A stretch of 64,000 nucleotides of DNA from Oceanibaculum nanhaiense (GTDB taxonomy: Bacteria > Pseudomonadota > Alphaproteobacteria > Oceanibaculales > Oceanibaculaceae): NCBI RefSeq assembly GCF_002148795.1, contig NZ_MPOB01000002.1, positions 372,001 through 436,000 on the forward strand. Direction: 5' to 3'. The position numbers and the translations under genes were made by a program. Under the pieces are notes generated by a model. It was not told the origin of the DNA. It searched no databases and saw only the letters and a program-made list of their open reading frames with translations. Each line of letters opens with the position of its first letter. The first letter of the stretch is position 1. Below, in pieces: positions 56,299 to 64,000 of the stretch.

Positions 56299-57930
56299 TT
56301 ACAGCCCGCCATGTACAAGCCGGCCGCCCAGCAGGGTGGCGGTCACGCCGACCTCGCGGATTTCCTCCGCCGGGATGCTGAAATAATCGCGGTCCAGCAC
56401 GGCGATGTCGGCCAGCTTGCCGGGTTCCAGCGATCCCTTCACGGCTTCCTCGCGGCCTGACCACACCCCCAGAACCGTATAGGCGCGCAGGGCTTCCTCC
56501 GCCGTTACCGCCTCGGCCTCGTCCAGCGACGCGCCGGTCTGCGCCTTGCGGTTCACCATCGACCACAAGGCGAAGAACGGGTTCGGGTCGCACACCATGG
56601 CGTCGGAATGGCCGGGGGCGGGGATGCCGGCATCGATCAGGCTGCGGTGCGGCCACATCCAGCGCATCGCCGCCTCGCCGCGATTGGCGCGGTAGGCCTC
56701 GCCCAGATCATACATGAAGCCGGTGGCGGAGCTGTCCACCGCGCCGACCCGCTTCAGCCGCTCCAGGATCGGTGGGGTGACGTAGCAGCAATGCTCGACC
56801 CGCATGCGGTGATCCGCCACCGGATGCGCGGCCAGGCAATGCTCGATCACGTCCAGCGCGAAATCGATGCCGCGGTCGCCCACGCCCTCGATCATCACCT
56901 GCAGCCCGCCCTTGTGCGCGGCAAGCGCGCGCAACTTCAGATCTTCCAGCTCGTACAGCAGCATGCCGGTGTTCGGCTCGGGCTCGCCCTCAATGCGCGT
57001 GCCGACATAGGGCTCGTAATAGGCGGCGGTGCGGCCGGAGGTGGAGCAGTCCGGACACCATTCGACGCCGATGATGCGCACCATGTCGTCGCCGAAGCCG
57101 GAGCGGATGCCGGCCTTCACATAGGATTCCACCAGCCCGTCCTCACGGCCGGAGACGATGATGCCGACGCGCATGCGCAGCCGCTCCTGCTGGCGCAGCA
57201 ACTGATAGGCCTGGATCGAACGGCTGCCGGCCAGCGAGTTATAGACGGTGGTGATGCCGTAACGCGCCCAGTCATCGAACACCTTCTCCAGCCCATCGGC
57301 AAGGCGGGCGGGCGTGTCGGCGCCGTGGATCATTTCGAGGAACAGATGCACCGCCGTTTCCCGCATCAGGCCGGTCAGCTCCCCGGTTTCTGGGTGATGG
57401 TCGAAGCGGCCGAAGGCGGGGTCGGGCGTGTCGCGGTCGATGCCCAGCTCCTGGAAGGCGCGGGAATTGGCGAGGCCGATATGCCCGTCGGTGCGCAGGA
57501 TGAAGAGCGGCCGCCCCTGGCCCGCCGCATCCAGCTCCGCCAGTGTTGGGTAGCCGCCGGACTTGTTCTCGTTCAGCCGGTAGGCGACCACCCACTCGTC
57601 CGTGCCGCGCGCGGCGGCGACATCGGACAGCCGCGCCAGCAGGGCGGCGCGCGACTGGATGCGGTTCGGGCCGACATCCTCCCACCCGGCGAGGCGGGCG
57701 GCATAGCTGTCCGGGTGGCAGTGGCTGTCCACGATGCCGGGGATGGCGGTACGCCCGCCAAGGTCCATGATCTTCGTCTCCGGTCCGCTCAGCCCGTCCA
57801 GATCACCCTCGCCGCCGACGGCCAGGATACGCCCGTCGCGGATGGCAAGCGCGCTGGCGATGCTGCTGCGCGCGTCCAGCGTGTGGATGCGCCCGTTGCG
57901 CAGGATCAGGTCGGCGGCCAGTCGCGGCAT
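56299..57930 (-). CDS. Amidohydrolase family 3 protein (YtcJ-like), second copy
   Basis: A 543-residue relative of the enzyme at 28719. The metal motif is IVDSHCHPDSYA, and RVEHCCYV is present, while the usual HAxGD is here MIEGVGDRGID and the Asp motif is GHSDAMVCDPNPF. IIGVEWCPDCSTSGRTAAYYEPY replaces the common DG(S/A)G loop. The changed ligand region suggests a different substrate or metal set from the first copy. The ATG at 57930 has GGGGAGAG upstream and is preferred over a TTG nine codons earlier. It diverges from leuA across a long leader. Confidence 0.85.
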   Translation of the reverse strand: MPRLAADLILRNGRIHTLDARSSIASALAIRDGRILAVGGEGDLDGLSGPETKIMDLGGRTAIPGIVDSHCHPDSYAARLAGWEDVGPNRIQSRAALLARLSDVAAARGTDEWVVAYRLNENKSGGYPTLAELDAAGQGRPLFILRTDGHIGLANSRAFQELGIDRDTPDPAFGRFDHHPETGELTGLMRETAVHLFLEMIHGADTPARLADGLEKVFDDWARYGITTVYNSLAGSRSIQAYQLLRQQERLRMRVGIIVSGREDGLVESYVKAGIRSGFGDDMVRIIGVEWCPDCSTSGRTAAYYEPYVGTRIEGEPEPNTGMLLYELEDLKLRALAAHKGGLQVMIEGVGDRGIDFALDVIEHCLAAHPVADHRMRVEHCCYVTPPILERLKRVGAVDSSATGFMYDLGEAYRANRGEAAMRWMWPHRSLIDAGIPAPGHSDAMVCDPNPFFALWSMVNRKAQTGASLDEAEAVTAEEALRAYTVLGVWSGREEAVKGSLEPGKLADIAVLDRDYFSIPAEEIREVGVTATLLGGRLVHGGL

Positions 57931-58061
57931 GGTTCTCTCCCCCCGGTTCAAGGCCAATGAAGCTTGGCAGGATTTGTCAGGAGAGAAAACAGCTTTGCGG
58001 CCTGAAGGAGGGTTGGCACCACATGGTTGACGCTGCCGCCGGCTCTGTGCACAGTAGGGAC

Positions 58062-58112
58062 ATGATTATTCGCGCGGCAGCCCTTCTACGACTTCTAGGC
58101 CCGACCTCCTGA
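58062..58112 (+). CDS. Candidate leuA leader peptide
   Basis: A 16-residue frame, MIIRAAALLRLLGPTS, with two pairs of consecutive Leu codons (CTT CTA, twice) directly before a strong hairpin that includes its stop codon. It lies about 230 bp upstream of leuA on the same strand. The layout is that of amino-acid biosynthesis attenuators, in which ribosome stalling at scarce Leu-tRNA frees the downstream genes. AGGG stands close before the ATG. A second Leu-rich frame at 58165-58257 is an alternative. Confidence 0.5.
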   Translation: MIIRAAALLRLLGPTS

Positions 58113-58122
58113 GGGAGGCGGG
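58100..58122 (+). promoter_or_regulatory. Hairpin overlapping the end of the leuA leader
   Basis: CCCG-A-CCTCC (58100-58109) pairs with GGAGG-CGGG (58114-58122) with one bulged A and a TGAG loop. It would form only when the ribosome has not covered the leader's end. No T run follows, so it is more like a pause or anti-antiterminator hairpin than a terminator. Confidence 0.5.
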
Positions 58123-58164
58123 ATTACGCACGTCGTCGATCTGTCCGTTGCTGCCGGTTTAATC

Positions 58165-58257
58165 ATGTTCCCTTTATCGATTCTCGACTCCCTCTTTGCC
58201 TCCCGGCTTGCCTTTCTGGCGCTGGCGGAGCGACTGCGCGGCGGTCGTCGGGCCTAG
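58165..58257 (+). CDS. Second leucine-rich small frame in the leuA leader
   Basis: A 30-residue frame starting MFPLSILDSLFASRLAFLAL with seven Leu codons (TTA, CTC, CTC, CTT and three CTG). Its stop falls in the loop of a strong stem at 58243-58274. It may be an alternative or additional leader peptide, or chance. No clear ribosome-binding site is visible. Confidence 0.25.
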   Translation: MFPLSILDSLFASRLAFLALAERLRGGRRA

Positions 58258-58274
58258 ACGGTAGCCCGGCGGCC
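58243..58274 (+). terminator. Terminator-like hairpin in the leuA leader
   Basis: GGTCGTCGGGC (58243-58253) pairs with GCCCGGCGGCC (58264-58274), with two G-U pairs and a 10-nt loop. It is strong but lacks a T run. It lies between both candidate leader frames and leuA. Confidence 0.5.
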
Positions 58275-58298
58275 GTAGCTCCTGCCGCATTCGCCCCA

Positions 58299-58326
58299 CC
58301 TCATAAAAAGCATGCCTCATAAAAAG
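58299..58326 (+). repeat. Tandem CCTCATAAAAAG repeat before leuA
   Basis: CCTCATAAAAAG occurs at 58299-58310 and 58315-58326, a 16-nt period, ending 19 nt before the leuA start codon. The function is unknown. Confidence 0.75.
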
Positions 58327-58345
58327 ATAGTCCGGAGTCGCTTCC

Positions 58346-60022
58346 ATGTTGACCAATCCCGAAACCAAGTACCGCCGCTTTACCACCGTCGATCTGCCTG
58401 ACCGCACCTGGCCGTCCAAACGCATCGAGAAGGCGCCGATCTGGCTGTCCACCGATCTGCGCGACGGCAACCAGTCGCTGATCGACCCGATGGATGGCGA
58501 GAAGAAGCGCCGTTTCTTCGATCTGCTGGTGGCTTCCGGCTTCAAGCAGATCGAGGTGGGATTCCCGTCCGCCTCGCAGACCGAGTTCGATTTCATCCGC
58601 AGCCTGATCGAGGAAAACCGCATCCCCGACGACGTCACCATCCAGGTGCTGACGCAGTCGCGCGAGGATCTGATCCGCCGCAGCTTCGAATCGCTGAAGG
58701 GCGCGAAGCAGGCCATCGTCCATCTGTACAACGCCACCTCGCCCAGCTTCCGCCGCACCGTGTTCAACATGGAAAAGGCGGATGTGGTGAAGCTGGCGGT
58801 GGCGGGTGCAAAGCTGTTCGTCGAGGAAGCGGCGAAGCAGCCGGACACCAAATGGACCTTCCAGTATTCGCCGGAAACCTTCTCTGCCACCGAGCCGGAT
58901 TTCGCCGTCGAGGTGTGCGAGGCGGTGCTGGATGTCTGGCAGCCGACGCCGGAGAATCCCGCCATTCTGAACCTGCCGGCGACGGTGGAGGTGGCCGGCC
59001 CGAACATCTATGCCGACCAGATCGAATATTTCTGCCGCACCATCTCGCGCCGTGATTCGGTGATCGTCAGCGTGCATCCGCATAATGACCGGGGCACCGG
59101 CGTGGCAGCGGCGGAATTCTCGGTGATGGCCGGCGCCGACCGCATTGAGGGCTGCCTGTTCGGCAATGGCGAGCGCACCGGCAATGTCGATCTGGTGACG
59201 CTGGCGCTGAACCTCTACACCCAGGGCATCAATCCGGGGCTGGATTTCTCCGACATGCGCAACGTCGTGCGCACGGTGGAATACTGCAATCAGCTGCCGG
59301 TGCATCCGCGCCACCCCTATGCGGGGGAGCTGGTGTTCACCGCCTTTTCCGGCTCGCATCAGGACGCCATCAAGAAGGGCTTCGCCGCGCAGGAGAAGCG
59401 CAACGACGAATATTGGGACGTGCCCTATCTGCCGATCGACCCGGCGGATGTCGGCTGCTCCTACGAGGCGGTGATCCGGGTGAACAGCCAGTCCGGCAAG
59501 GGCGGCGTCGCCTGGGTGCTGGAACAGGACAAGGGCCTGCAGCTGCCGCGCCGCATGCAGATCGACTTCTCCCGCCAGGTGCAGGAGATTTCCGATCGCA
59601 CCGGCAAGGAGATGACGGCCCCGGCGATCTGGCAGGCCTTCGAGGAATCCTACTGCCTCACCGGGCCGCAGCGTTTCGACCTGATCGAATATGACGATAC
59701 CGGCGCGCGCAAGCCGGGGCAGGACCGGGTGTTCGTCGGCCGCATCAATGTGGACGGCAAGGAACGTTCGATCAGCGGCAAGGGCAACGGCCTGATCTCC
59801 GGCATGCTGGAGGCGCTGAAGGCCGATTGCGGCATGGAGCTGGAGGTGCTCGACTATCACGAGCATGCGCTGCGCAAGGGCTCCGACGCGCAGGCCGCCG
59901 CCTATGTCGAATGCCGCACGCCGGACGGGCGCACCCTGTTCGGGGTCGGCATCGATGCCGATGTCGCCATTGCCTCGGTGAAGGCGGTGCTCAGCGCCGC
60001 CAATGTCGCCTCGAAGGGGTAA
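58346..60022 (+). CDS. leuA: 2-Isopropylmalate synthase, long (LeuA2) type
   Basis: A 558-residue acyltransferase that joins acetyl-CoA and 2-oxoisovalerate in the first committed step of leucine synthesis. The N-terminal catalytic region has [65 protein letters not shown] with the metal-binding HxH, and [22 protein letters not shown]. The C-terminal part (from about residue 430) is the LeuA allosteric domain with [14 protein letters not shown]. This long, actinobacterial/fungal-type enzyme starts with the [12 protein letters not shown] extension. GGAG is 9 nt upstream, and the leader suggests attenuation by leucine. Confidence 0.95.
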   Translation: MLTNPETKYRRFTTVDLPDRTWPSKRIEKAPIWLSTDLRDGNQSLIDPMDGEKKRRFFDLLVASGFKQIEVGFPSASQTEFDFIRSLIEENRIPDDVTIQVLTQSREDLIRRSFESLKGAKQAIVHLYNATSPSFRRTVFNMEKADVVKLAVAGAKLFVEEAAKQPDTKWTFQYSPETFSATEPDFAVEVCEAVLDVWQPTPENPAILNLPATVEVAGPNIYADQIEYFCRTISRRDSVIVSVHPHNDRGTGVAAAEFSVMAGADRIEGCLFGNGERTGNVDLVTLALNLYTQGINPGLDFSDMRNVVRTVEYCNQLPVHPRHPYAGELVFTAFSGSHQDAIKKGFAAQEKRNDEYWDVPYLPIDPADVGCSYEAVIRVNSQSGKGGVAWVLEQDKGLQLPRRMQIDFSRQVQEISDRTGKEMTAPAIWQAFEESYCLTGPQRFDLIEYDDTGARKPGQDRVFVGRINVDGKERSISGKGNGLISGMLEALKADCGMELEVLDYHEHALRKGSDAQAAAYVECRTPDGRTLFGVGIDADVAIASVKAVLSAANVASKG

Positions 60023-60051
60023 TTGGCCCCTGACGACGATCATTCTCTCTG

Positions 60052-60156
60052 ACCGTCACCCCCGGGCTTGTCCCGGGGGTCCATGTTTCAGCTTACTGAA
60101 ACGAGGCCGAAGCAAGCTGATGCCTGGATTCCCGGCACAAGGCCGGGAATGACGGT
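60052..60156. repeat. Composite REP-like palindromic element
   Basis: Outer arms ACCGTCA (60052-60058) and TGACGGT (60150-60156) enclose three hairpins: CCCCCGGG/CCCGGGGG (60059-60079), TTTCAG/CTGAAA (60086-60101) and TTCCCGGC/GCCGGGAA (60129-60149). The TGGATTCCCGG and CGGGAATGACGGT edges are typical of alphaproteobacterial intergenic palindromes. It lies between the convergent leuA and DUF3325 genes and may act as a terminator. Confidence 0.8.
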
Positions 60157-60185
60157 AAGGAAAAGCGAGTAGCTTCCTGACCTTC

Positions 60186-60548
60186 CTACGCCCCCTGTCG
60201 GCCGGGGCTCTGGGACCGGCCCGCCGAAGCGATCCGGGCTAGCGGTTTCAGCCAGGCGCTTCGCCAGGTCAGCGTCGCGACTGTCGCCAGCCCGCCGACG
60301 CTGAGCCCCACCACCCACAGGATGCTGCCGAAGCTGGCGCCGTCGCGCTCCAGCGACAGGGCCAGTGCCAGCGCCAGCAGCCCATAGCCGGCGAGGCGCA
60401 GCGGCAGGGTGCGCCCGGCAGGCATATCGCGCTGGCTGGGGCGCTGGCCGGTGACGCGTTCCCAGTGTTTCTCCTGGCTCAGCGCCAGCAGGGCGAAGCC
60501 CAGATAGCTGGCGGCCAGAATCAGGGTCAGCAGGATCGTCTCAGGCAT
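60186..60548 (-). CDS. DUF3325 family small membrane protein
   Basis: A 120-residue protein with three or four hydrophobic helices (from ILLTLILAASYLGFALLALSQ). The early SQEKHWERVTGQ stretch and the position behind a PepSY protein are characteristic of DUF3325, found in iron-uptake clusters of Proteobacteria. Function is not established. It overlaps the upstream PepSY gene by 8 nt and is the last gene of the unit. Confidence 0.75.
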   Translation of the reverse strand: MPETILLTLILAASYLGFALLALSQEKHWERVTGQRPSQRDMPAGRTLPLRLAGYGLLALALALSLERDGASFGSILWVVGLSVGGLATVATLTWRSAWLKPLARIASAGRSQSPGRQGA

Positions 60549-62130
60549 GTTGTTGCTCCGGCTTGTCGGTGCGGATGGTGCGCGATGGCGATGACACCGC
60601 CTGTTGCGCGGCGACGGTCTGGCGGCGCTGCAGGCGGATGGCGGTTGCCAGCGCGATGGCACCGCCCGCCAGCATCACCGAATCCATGCCGAACACCGGC
60701 CAGTTGCCCTGCATCAGGGTGCGCAGCATATGGTCGCCGGTGGTGATGGCGTTCAACAGCACGGCCAGCAGCGCCGCGGCGGCAGTGGCGTAGCATTGCT
60801 CGATCCAGCCGCGCTTCGTGCGCATCCAGGCATGGGCGAAGCTCAGTACCCAGATGGCGAAGAAGCCCCAGAATTCGATGTCCGCGCGATGCTCCAGCCC
60901 CAGCGGCAGCAGCCGGTTCACGATGAAGAAGCCCAGCGTGGCGAGGATGATGCCGGTGGTGCTGCCGATGGTCAGCCCCTCGACGATGCGCACGCCGCGC
61001 AACCCCTGCTGGGTGTGGCGCTTGCGCCGCGATTCCAGCCAGAACAGGAAGCCGGTGACGATCAGCACGCAGCCCGACAGGCCGAGGGTGAAATAGACCC
61101 AGCGCAGCGTCCAGTGCCGGAACTGGATGAAATGCAGGCCGGAGATGAAGCGCTGACTGTTCAGGACCGGCTTGCCGATATGATGGTGCAGCACCGCGCC
61201 GCTTGCGGCGTCGAAATACACCCGGTCCAGCGACATGGTGACCTTGTTGTCGTAGGATTGCCGCATCTCGACATAGCCATTGGCATCGCCCGGATGGTGG
61301 ATGCGGACGAAGAAGGGCTTTGTGCCGTCGCCCCAGAGCCGGACAGCCTCCGCCGCCATAGCGTCCAGCGATCCGATGCTGCCGGGCTGTCCCGCACGGT
61401 CGCGCGAATAGCTGCCAAAGGCCTCCTGGAAATAGGCCTTCTCGTCCTTGTCGTAGAGAATATCGGAGGCGGCCGGGAAATAGATCGTCACGAAGATGAT
61501 CAGGCCCGACAGGGTTATGAGAAAATGGAAGGGCAGGGCCAGCACGCCGGTCACATTGTGCAGGTCCAGCGCCACCCGCGGTGTCTTCCTGTCGGTGCGG
61601 AAGGTGAAGAAATCCTTGAATATCTTCACATGCACGATAACGCCGGAGACCAGCAGCGCCATCATCGCCATGCCGGCGAGGCCGACCAGCCAGTAGCCGA
61701 CGCCGCCGGCGTTGGCGCGCAGATGCAGGCTGTAATGGAACGGGAAGATGAAGCCGGTGCCGCCCTTGGTGCCGGCCTCGGGCAGCACCTCGCCGGTCGC
61801 GGGATCGACGAACCTGCTCTTGAAGCCGTCCTTGCCGCGATAGCCGACCCGGGCCATCGGCGCGCGTTCTGCCGGCGGGATGATGAAGCCGTTGCGGGCG
61901 CCTTCCTCCCTGTTGGCCTCCATGTCGGACAGCAATATGTCGCGCAGCGTGTCCAGCTTCACCGGCGTTTCCGTTGGCGCGAGGCGCGTCATCGGCATCA
62001 TCCAGCGGTCGATCTCGCGGTCGAACACGCTGAGCGTGCCCATCCAGAAGATCGCGAACAGCAGCGCGCCGATGACCACGCCCGCCCAGGTGTGCAGCCA
62101 GTTCATCGAGGCCCGGAAACCCTGTTCCAT
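60541..62130 (-). CDS. PepSY-associated TM-helix protein (iron-uptake type)
   Basis: A 529-residue membrane protein. Four or more helices are visible: near residue 15-33, 150-170, 205-225, 355-375 and three at the C-terminus. PepSY-like regions lie between them (for example MARVGYRGKDGFKSRFVDPATGEVLP and RVYFDAASGAVLHHHIG). Histidines in HTWAGVVIG, FHYSLHLR, DLHNVTGVLALPFHFLI and FISGLHFIQF match the heme/ferric reductase-like group of PepSY-TM proteins (PiuB/FegB-like). It may reduce ferric-siderophore in or near the inner membrane; this is inferred from context. Confidence 0.86.
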   Translation of the reverse strand: MEQGFRASMNWLHTWAGVVIGALLFAIFWMGTLSVFDREIDRWMMPMTRLAPTETPVKLDTLRDILLSDMEANREEGARNGFIIPPAERAPMARVGYRGKDGFKSRFVDPATGEVLPEAGTKGGTGFIFPFHYSLHLRANAGGVGYWLVGLAGMAMMALLVSGVIVHVKIFKDFFTFRTDRKTPRVALDLHNVTGVLALPFHFLITLSGLIIFVTIYFPAASDILYDKDEKAYFQEAFGSYSRDRAGQPGSIGSLDAMAAEAVRLWGDGTKPFFVRIHHPGDANGYVEMRQSYDNKVTMSLDRVYFDAASGAVLHHHIGKPVLNSQRFISGLHFIQFRHWTLRWVYFTLGLSGCVLIVTGFLFWLESRRKRHTQQGLRGVRIVEGLTIGSTTGIILATLGFFIVNRLLPLGLEHRADIEFWGFFAIWVLSFAHAWMRTKRGWIEQCYATAAAALLAVLLNAITTGDHMLRTLMQGNWPVFGMDSVMLAGGAIALATAIRLQRRQTVAAQQAVSSPSRTIRTDKPEQQHA

Positions 62131-62157
62131 ATCTTCCGTCCTTATCGGCTTTTCAGG

Positions 62158-62493
62158 TTATACCGACAGCCAATGGACCAGCGTCTGACCCATCGCGGTC
62201 CCGGCCAGCGTTACCGCCAGCAGGCGAGGCAGGCTGCGTTCGGCAAAGCCCCAGATCAGCACCAGCAGATAGAGCACGAAGCCCAGCATGGTCATCAGGA
62301 TGACGGCCTCGCTGCGCGCCATGCCGAGGCCGGCCAGCCCGGCGGCGCCCAGCGCGACAAGGGCCGCGCTGAGGAAATAGCCGCCGCCGACAATCGCCAG
62401 CAGCCGCAAGGCCAGCAGCAGGCCGGCGCGGATATGCTGGCCCCTGTTATGGGCGGGGGCTTGGTGGGTCATGGTTCCGGCCATCGCTGTCAT
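62158..62493 (-). CDS. DUF3649 family small membrane protein
   Basis: A 111-residue protein with three hydrophobic helices (LLLALRLLAIVGGGYFLSAALVALGAAGLAGL, then EAVILMTMLGFVLYLLVLIWGFA and LLAVTLAGTAMGQ). RSEAVILMTMLGF and FAERSLPRLL are DUF3649 features. In many Proteobacteria it is followed by PepSY and DUF3325 genes, as here. GAGG before the ATG at 62493 supports this start over internal ATGs at 62484 and 62472. Its upstream region holds a Fur-box candidate. Confidence 0.8.
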   Translation of the reverse strand: MTAMAGTMTHQAPAHNRGQHIRAGLLLALRLLAIVGGGYFLSAALVALGAAGLAGLGMARSEAVILMTMLGFVLYLLVLIWGFAERSLPRLLAVTLAGTAMGQTLVHWLSV

Positions 62494-62587
62494 GCCGGCC
62501 TCAGGTACGGCAAGGGGTACGAGCGCATGAGGCTCCCTCTTTGCGAATCAGTATCAGTGGAGTCTGCTACCGCCCGTTATAGTCGCA

Positions 62588-62607
62588 AACGAGAATGATC
62601 CTCAATA
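62588..62607 (-). promoter_or_regulatory. Fur-box candidate of the iron-uptake cluster
   Basis: AACGAGAATGATCCTCAATA, about 95 bp upstream of the DUF3649 start, resembles the Fur consensus of AT-rich GATAAT-type hexamers. On the coding strand it reads TGAGGATCATTCTC. This agrees with iron-repressed expression, as expected for the genes it precedes. A second, weaker GCGAATCAGTATC lies at 62544-62556. Confidence 0.5.
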
Positions 62608-62745
62608 ACATATCGCCCGGGAGGTTCCGCCAGAACCTTAAATTTTAGCGCCGTTGTTGCGGTTGCGCGGATAAAGGGTCATATCATTTCAAGCTACAGT
62701 AGAAATCGCACCGAAAAATAAGTGCGAAAACCGCGTCGGAGGGAT

Positions 62746-63210
62746 ATGCCGGTCGGGACGGATGATATGGATGTGCCGCATGCGAAATTGCGGGCGCTCC
62801 ATGAGTTCTGGCGCACGCGCGCAGGCGGGCGGATTTTGCCGTCGCGTCTCGACTTCCTGCCTGAGGAATTCGCCCCCTGGATGGGGCACATCGCCGTCGT
62901 CGATGTTGGGCATCCGTCGATGGAGATGCGCTTTGGCCTGTTCGGTGCCGCCTTCGTTTATGTGAACAATATGGACCTGTCCGGGCGCCCGGTGGCCGAA
63001 CTGCCGGCCAGGGTCAGCGAGCTGGTCCTGGCCGACTATCGCGGCTGCGTCGAAAGCCGGCAGCCGCTCTATACGAGACGACAGAGCGTGAACCGCGACT
63101 GGACGCACATCCATCGCATCGTTCTACCCTGCTCATCCGACGGCGAGCAGGTCGATAAGCTGATCGTCGGTCTCTACACCGAAGGCGGCAAGAGCCCCTT
63201 CTCCGGCTAG
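62746..63210 (+). CDS. PAS_5-family protein (paralog 4 of 4)
   Basis: A 154-residue PAS_5-like protein: AKLRALHEFWRTRAGGRILPSRLDFLPEEFAPWMGHIAVVDV, MRFGLFGAAFVYVNNMDLSGRPVAELP and the closing IVLPCSSDGEQVDKLIVGLY. It is more divergent than the three at 2.3-4.1 kb, lacking the FRYTLIGT strand. GGAGGG stands 3 nt before the chosen ATG; GTG at 62722 and ATG at 62767 are alternatives. Its stop overlaps the convergent CitE-like gene by 4 nt. Confidence 0.75.
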   Translation: MPVGTDDMDVPHAKLRALHEFWRTRAGGRILPSRLDFLPEEFAPWMGHIAVVDVGHPSMEMRFGLFGAAFVYVNNMDLSGRPVAELPARVSELVLADYRGCVESRQPLYTRRQSVNRDWTHIHRIVLPCSSDGEQVDKLIVGLYTEGGKSPFSG

Positions 63211-63953
63211 AGCTTCAGCGCCTCGCCTTCGCGGGCGGAGAACACGGCATTGGCTTCCGCCGCCTGGGCATCGTCGAAGCAGACCTTACCCTGAAAGCCG
63301 ATGCGCCGGACCATGTCGCAGGCCTCGCCCCAGCCGGGACGGCCGGGTGGGAACTGGCCGCCATCGAACGGACCCGACAGGCCGGCGGCGCGGGCCGCCA
63401 GCACCAGCATGCGGCGCGGCAGCGACAGCGCCTCCGGGTCCAGCGTGGCGCGGGAGACCGGGCTGCCGATATCGGCCATGAAATCGGATGCGCCGATGCC
63501 CAGCGTCAGCAGGCGCGGCGTGGCGCGGGCGAGGTTTGCCGCCTCCAGCGCGCCGAGGCAGCTCTCCACCAGCCCGATGATCTTCGTGCGGCCAACCTCG
63601 ATGCCCAGCGCCTTTTCCTTCTCGGTCAGGCGGCGGTCGATATCCTGCAGATCGGCGGCGCGCTCGGCCTTCGGCAGGATCACTGCGCCGATGCCGGGGC
63701 CGAAGCATTCCAGATCCTCGGGGATCATGCCGCTATCGGCCTTGTTGACGCGCAGCGCCACCAGCGGCGTCCAGTCCTGCTTGGCCAGCGCCGTCGCCTT
63801 CACGCGGGCGGCCGGCTTGTCGGCCAGCGGCACGCCATCCTCCAGATCGAGCATCACCACATCGGCGGGCGTATTGGCGAAGACCTGCTCCAGATTGTCG
63901 CGGTGCGCCGGGGCGTAGAGGATCGATCGGTACCAGCCGTTTTCGCGGAACAT
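63207..63953 (-). CDS. CitE-like CoA ester lyase (HpcH/HpaI aldolase fold)
   Basis: A 248-residue protein of the CitE / malyl-CoA lyase superfamily. RSILYAPAHRDNLEQVFANTPADVVMLDLEDGVPLADKPAAR is the usual N-terminus with the EDGV motif; LRVNKADS supplies the substrate-binding Arg; GLVESCLGALEAANLA carries the metal-binding Glu and LGIGASDFMADIG the Asp. It is shorter than CitE proper (about 290) and lacks the C-terminal lid, as many stand-alone CitE-like lyases do. Substrates are beta-hydroxyacyl-CoA or related 2-oxo acids. The start at 63953 is close to the window edge, so operon partners may lie beyond it. Confidence 0.85.
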   Translation of the reverse strand: MFRENGWYRSILYAPAHRDNLEQVFANTPADVVMLDLEDGVPLADKPAARVKATALAKQDWTPLVALRVNKADSGMIPEDLECFGPGIGAVILPKAERAADLQDIDRRLTEKEKALGIEVGRTKIIGLVESCLGALEAANLARATPRLLTLGIGASDFMADIGSPVSRATLDPEALSLPRRMLVLAARAAGLSGPFDGGQFPPGRPGWGEACDMVRRIGFQGKVCFDDAQAAEANAVFSAREGEALKL

Positions 63954-64000
63954 TCTGTCTGTCCTTAATTCTTGTGGGAGGCCGGGCGCATGTCATGCGC

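Noticed and set aside
60604-62598. Long plus-strand open frame opposite the PepSY and DUF3649 genes
   Set aside because: Gln/His/Ala/Asp-rich antisense sequence without a domain; the minus strand encodes coherent membrane proteins.

Overview
The window is GC-rich, densely coded DNA with alphaproteobacterial gene content. Clues are the order xseB-ispA-dxs behind a histone-deacetylase-family gene, an EipB/DUF1849 envelope protein, PAS_5-family paralogs, and many TRAP and ABC uptake systems. I infer a free-living member of the Rhodospirillales; the genus cannot be settled from the sequence. No rRNA, tRNA, CRISPR array, integrase, transposase or phage gene was seen. It reads as ordinary chromosome with much catabolic and transport content.

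Layout. 0-7.3 kb: a chromate-type transporter, then both enzymes of the agmatine deiminase route to putrescine (aguB and aguA, minus strand) with three PAS_5 paralogs on the opposite strand between them. aguA ends an operon with an alpha/beta hydrolase and a FemAB-like acyltransferase. 7.3-12.3 kb: two pentapeptide-repeat paralogs of the same unusual architecture flank an orphan small protein and a PAS histidine kinase that is frameshifted at a run of ten G. 12.6-17.3 kb: HDAC-family hydrolase, xseB, ispA, dxs (isoprenoid precursors) and a thioesterase. 17.4-20.4 kb: a TRAP transporter operon with a palindromic operator candidate. 20.4-27.3 kb: a ketopantoate-reductase-family gene, two MFS and one EamA transporter, an anchored coiled-coil protein and a SPOR lipoprotein.

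27.6-41.2 kb: a class II aldolase-family gene, then a catabolic operon. It combines a complete Dpp/Opp-type ABC transporter with two amidohydrolases, a hydantoinase and an N-carbamoyl-D-amino-acid hydrolase, followed by a hydantoin racemase gene. Together these could import hydantoins or related cyclic amides, racemise them and open them to free amino acids. 41.3-47.3 kb: RNase D, a GGDEF protein, a 2-hydroxyacid dehydrogenase, EipB, a secreted unknown and an MFS transporter.

47.6-58 kb: a polyamine/opine-type ABC transporter co-directional with an arginine-deiminase-like pentein, a DUF1028 protein and an arginase-family protein lacking one expected metal-ligand histidine. Beyond lie a convergent homocysteine-methyltransferase-family gene, a TetR regulator and a YtcJ-like amidohydrolase. 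I infer uptake and breakdown of a guanidino compound; this is the best candidate for an undescribed pathway here. 58-60 kb: long-form leuA behind a leucine-codon-rich leader that looks like an attenuator. 60-62.6 kb: a DUF3649-PepSY-DUF3325 cluster under a Fur-box candidate. 62.7-64 kb: a fourth PAS_5 protein and a CitE-like lyase.

Recurrent non-coding themes: a stem-loop follows each of the three solute-binding-protein genes; the same CCCTCTCCC/GGGAGAGGG hairpin serves two convergent gene pairs; and larger REP-like palindromic elements lie at 40.1-40.4 kb and 60.05-60.16 kb.
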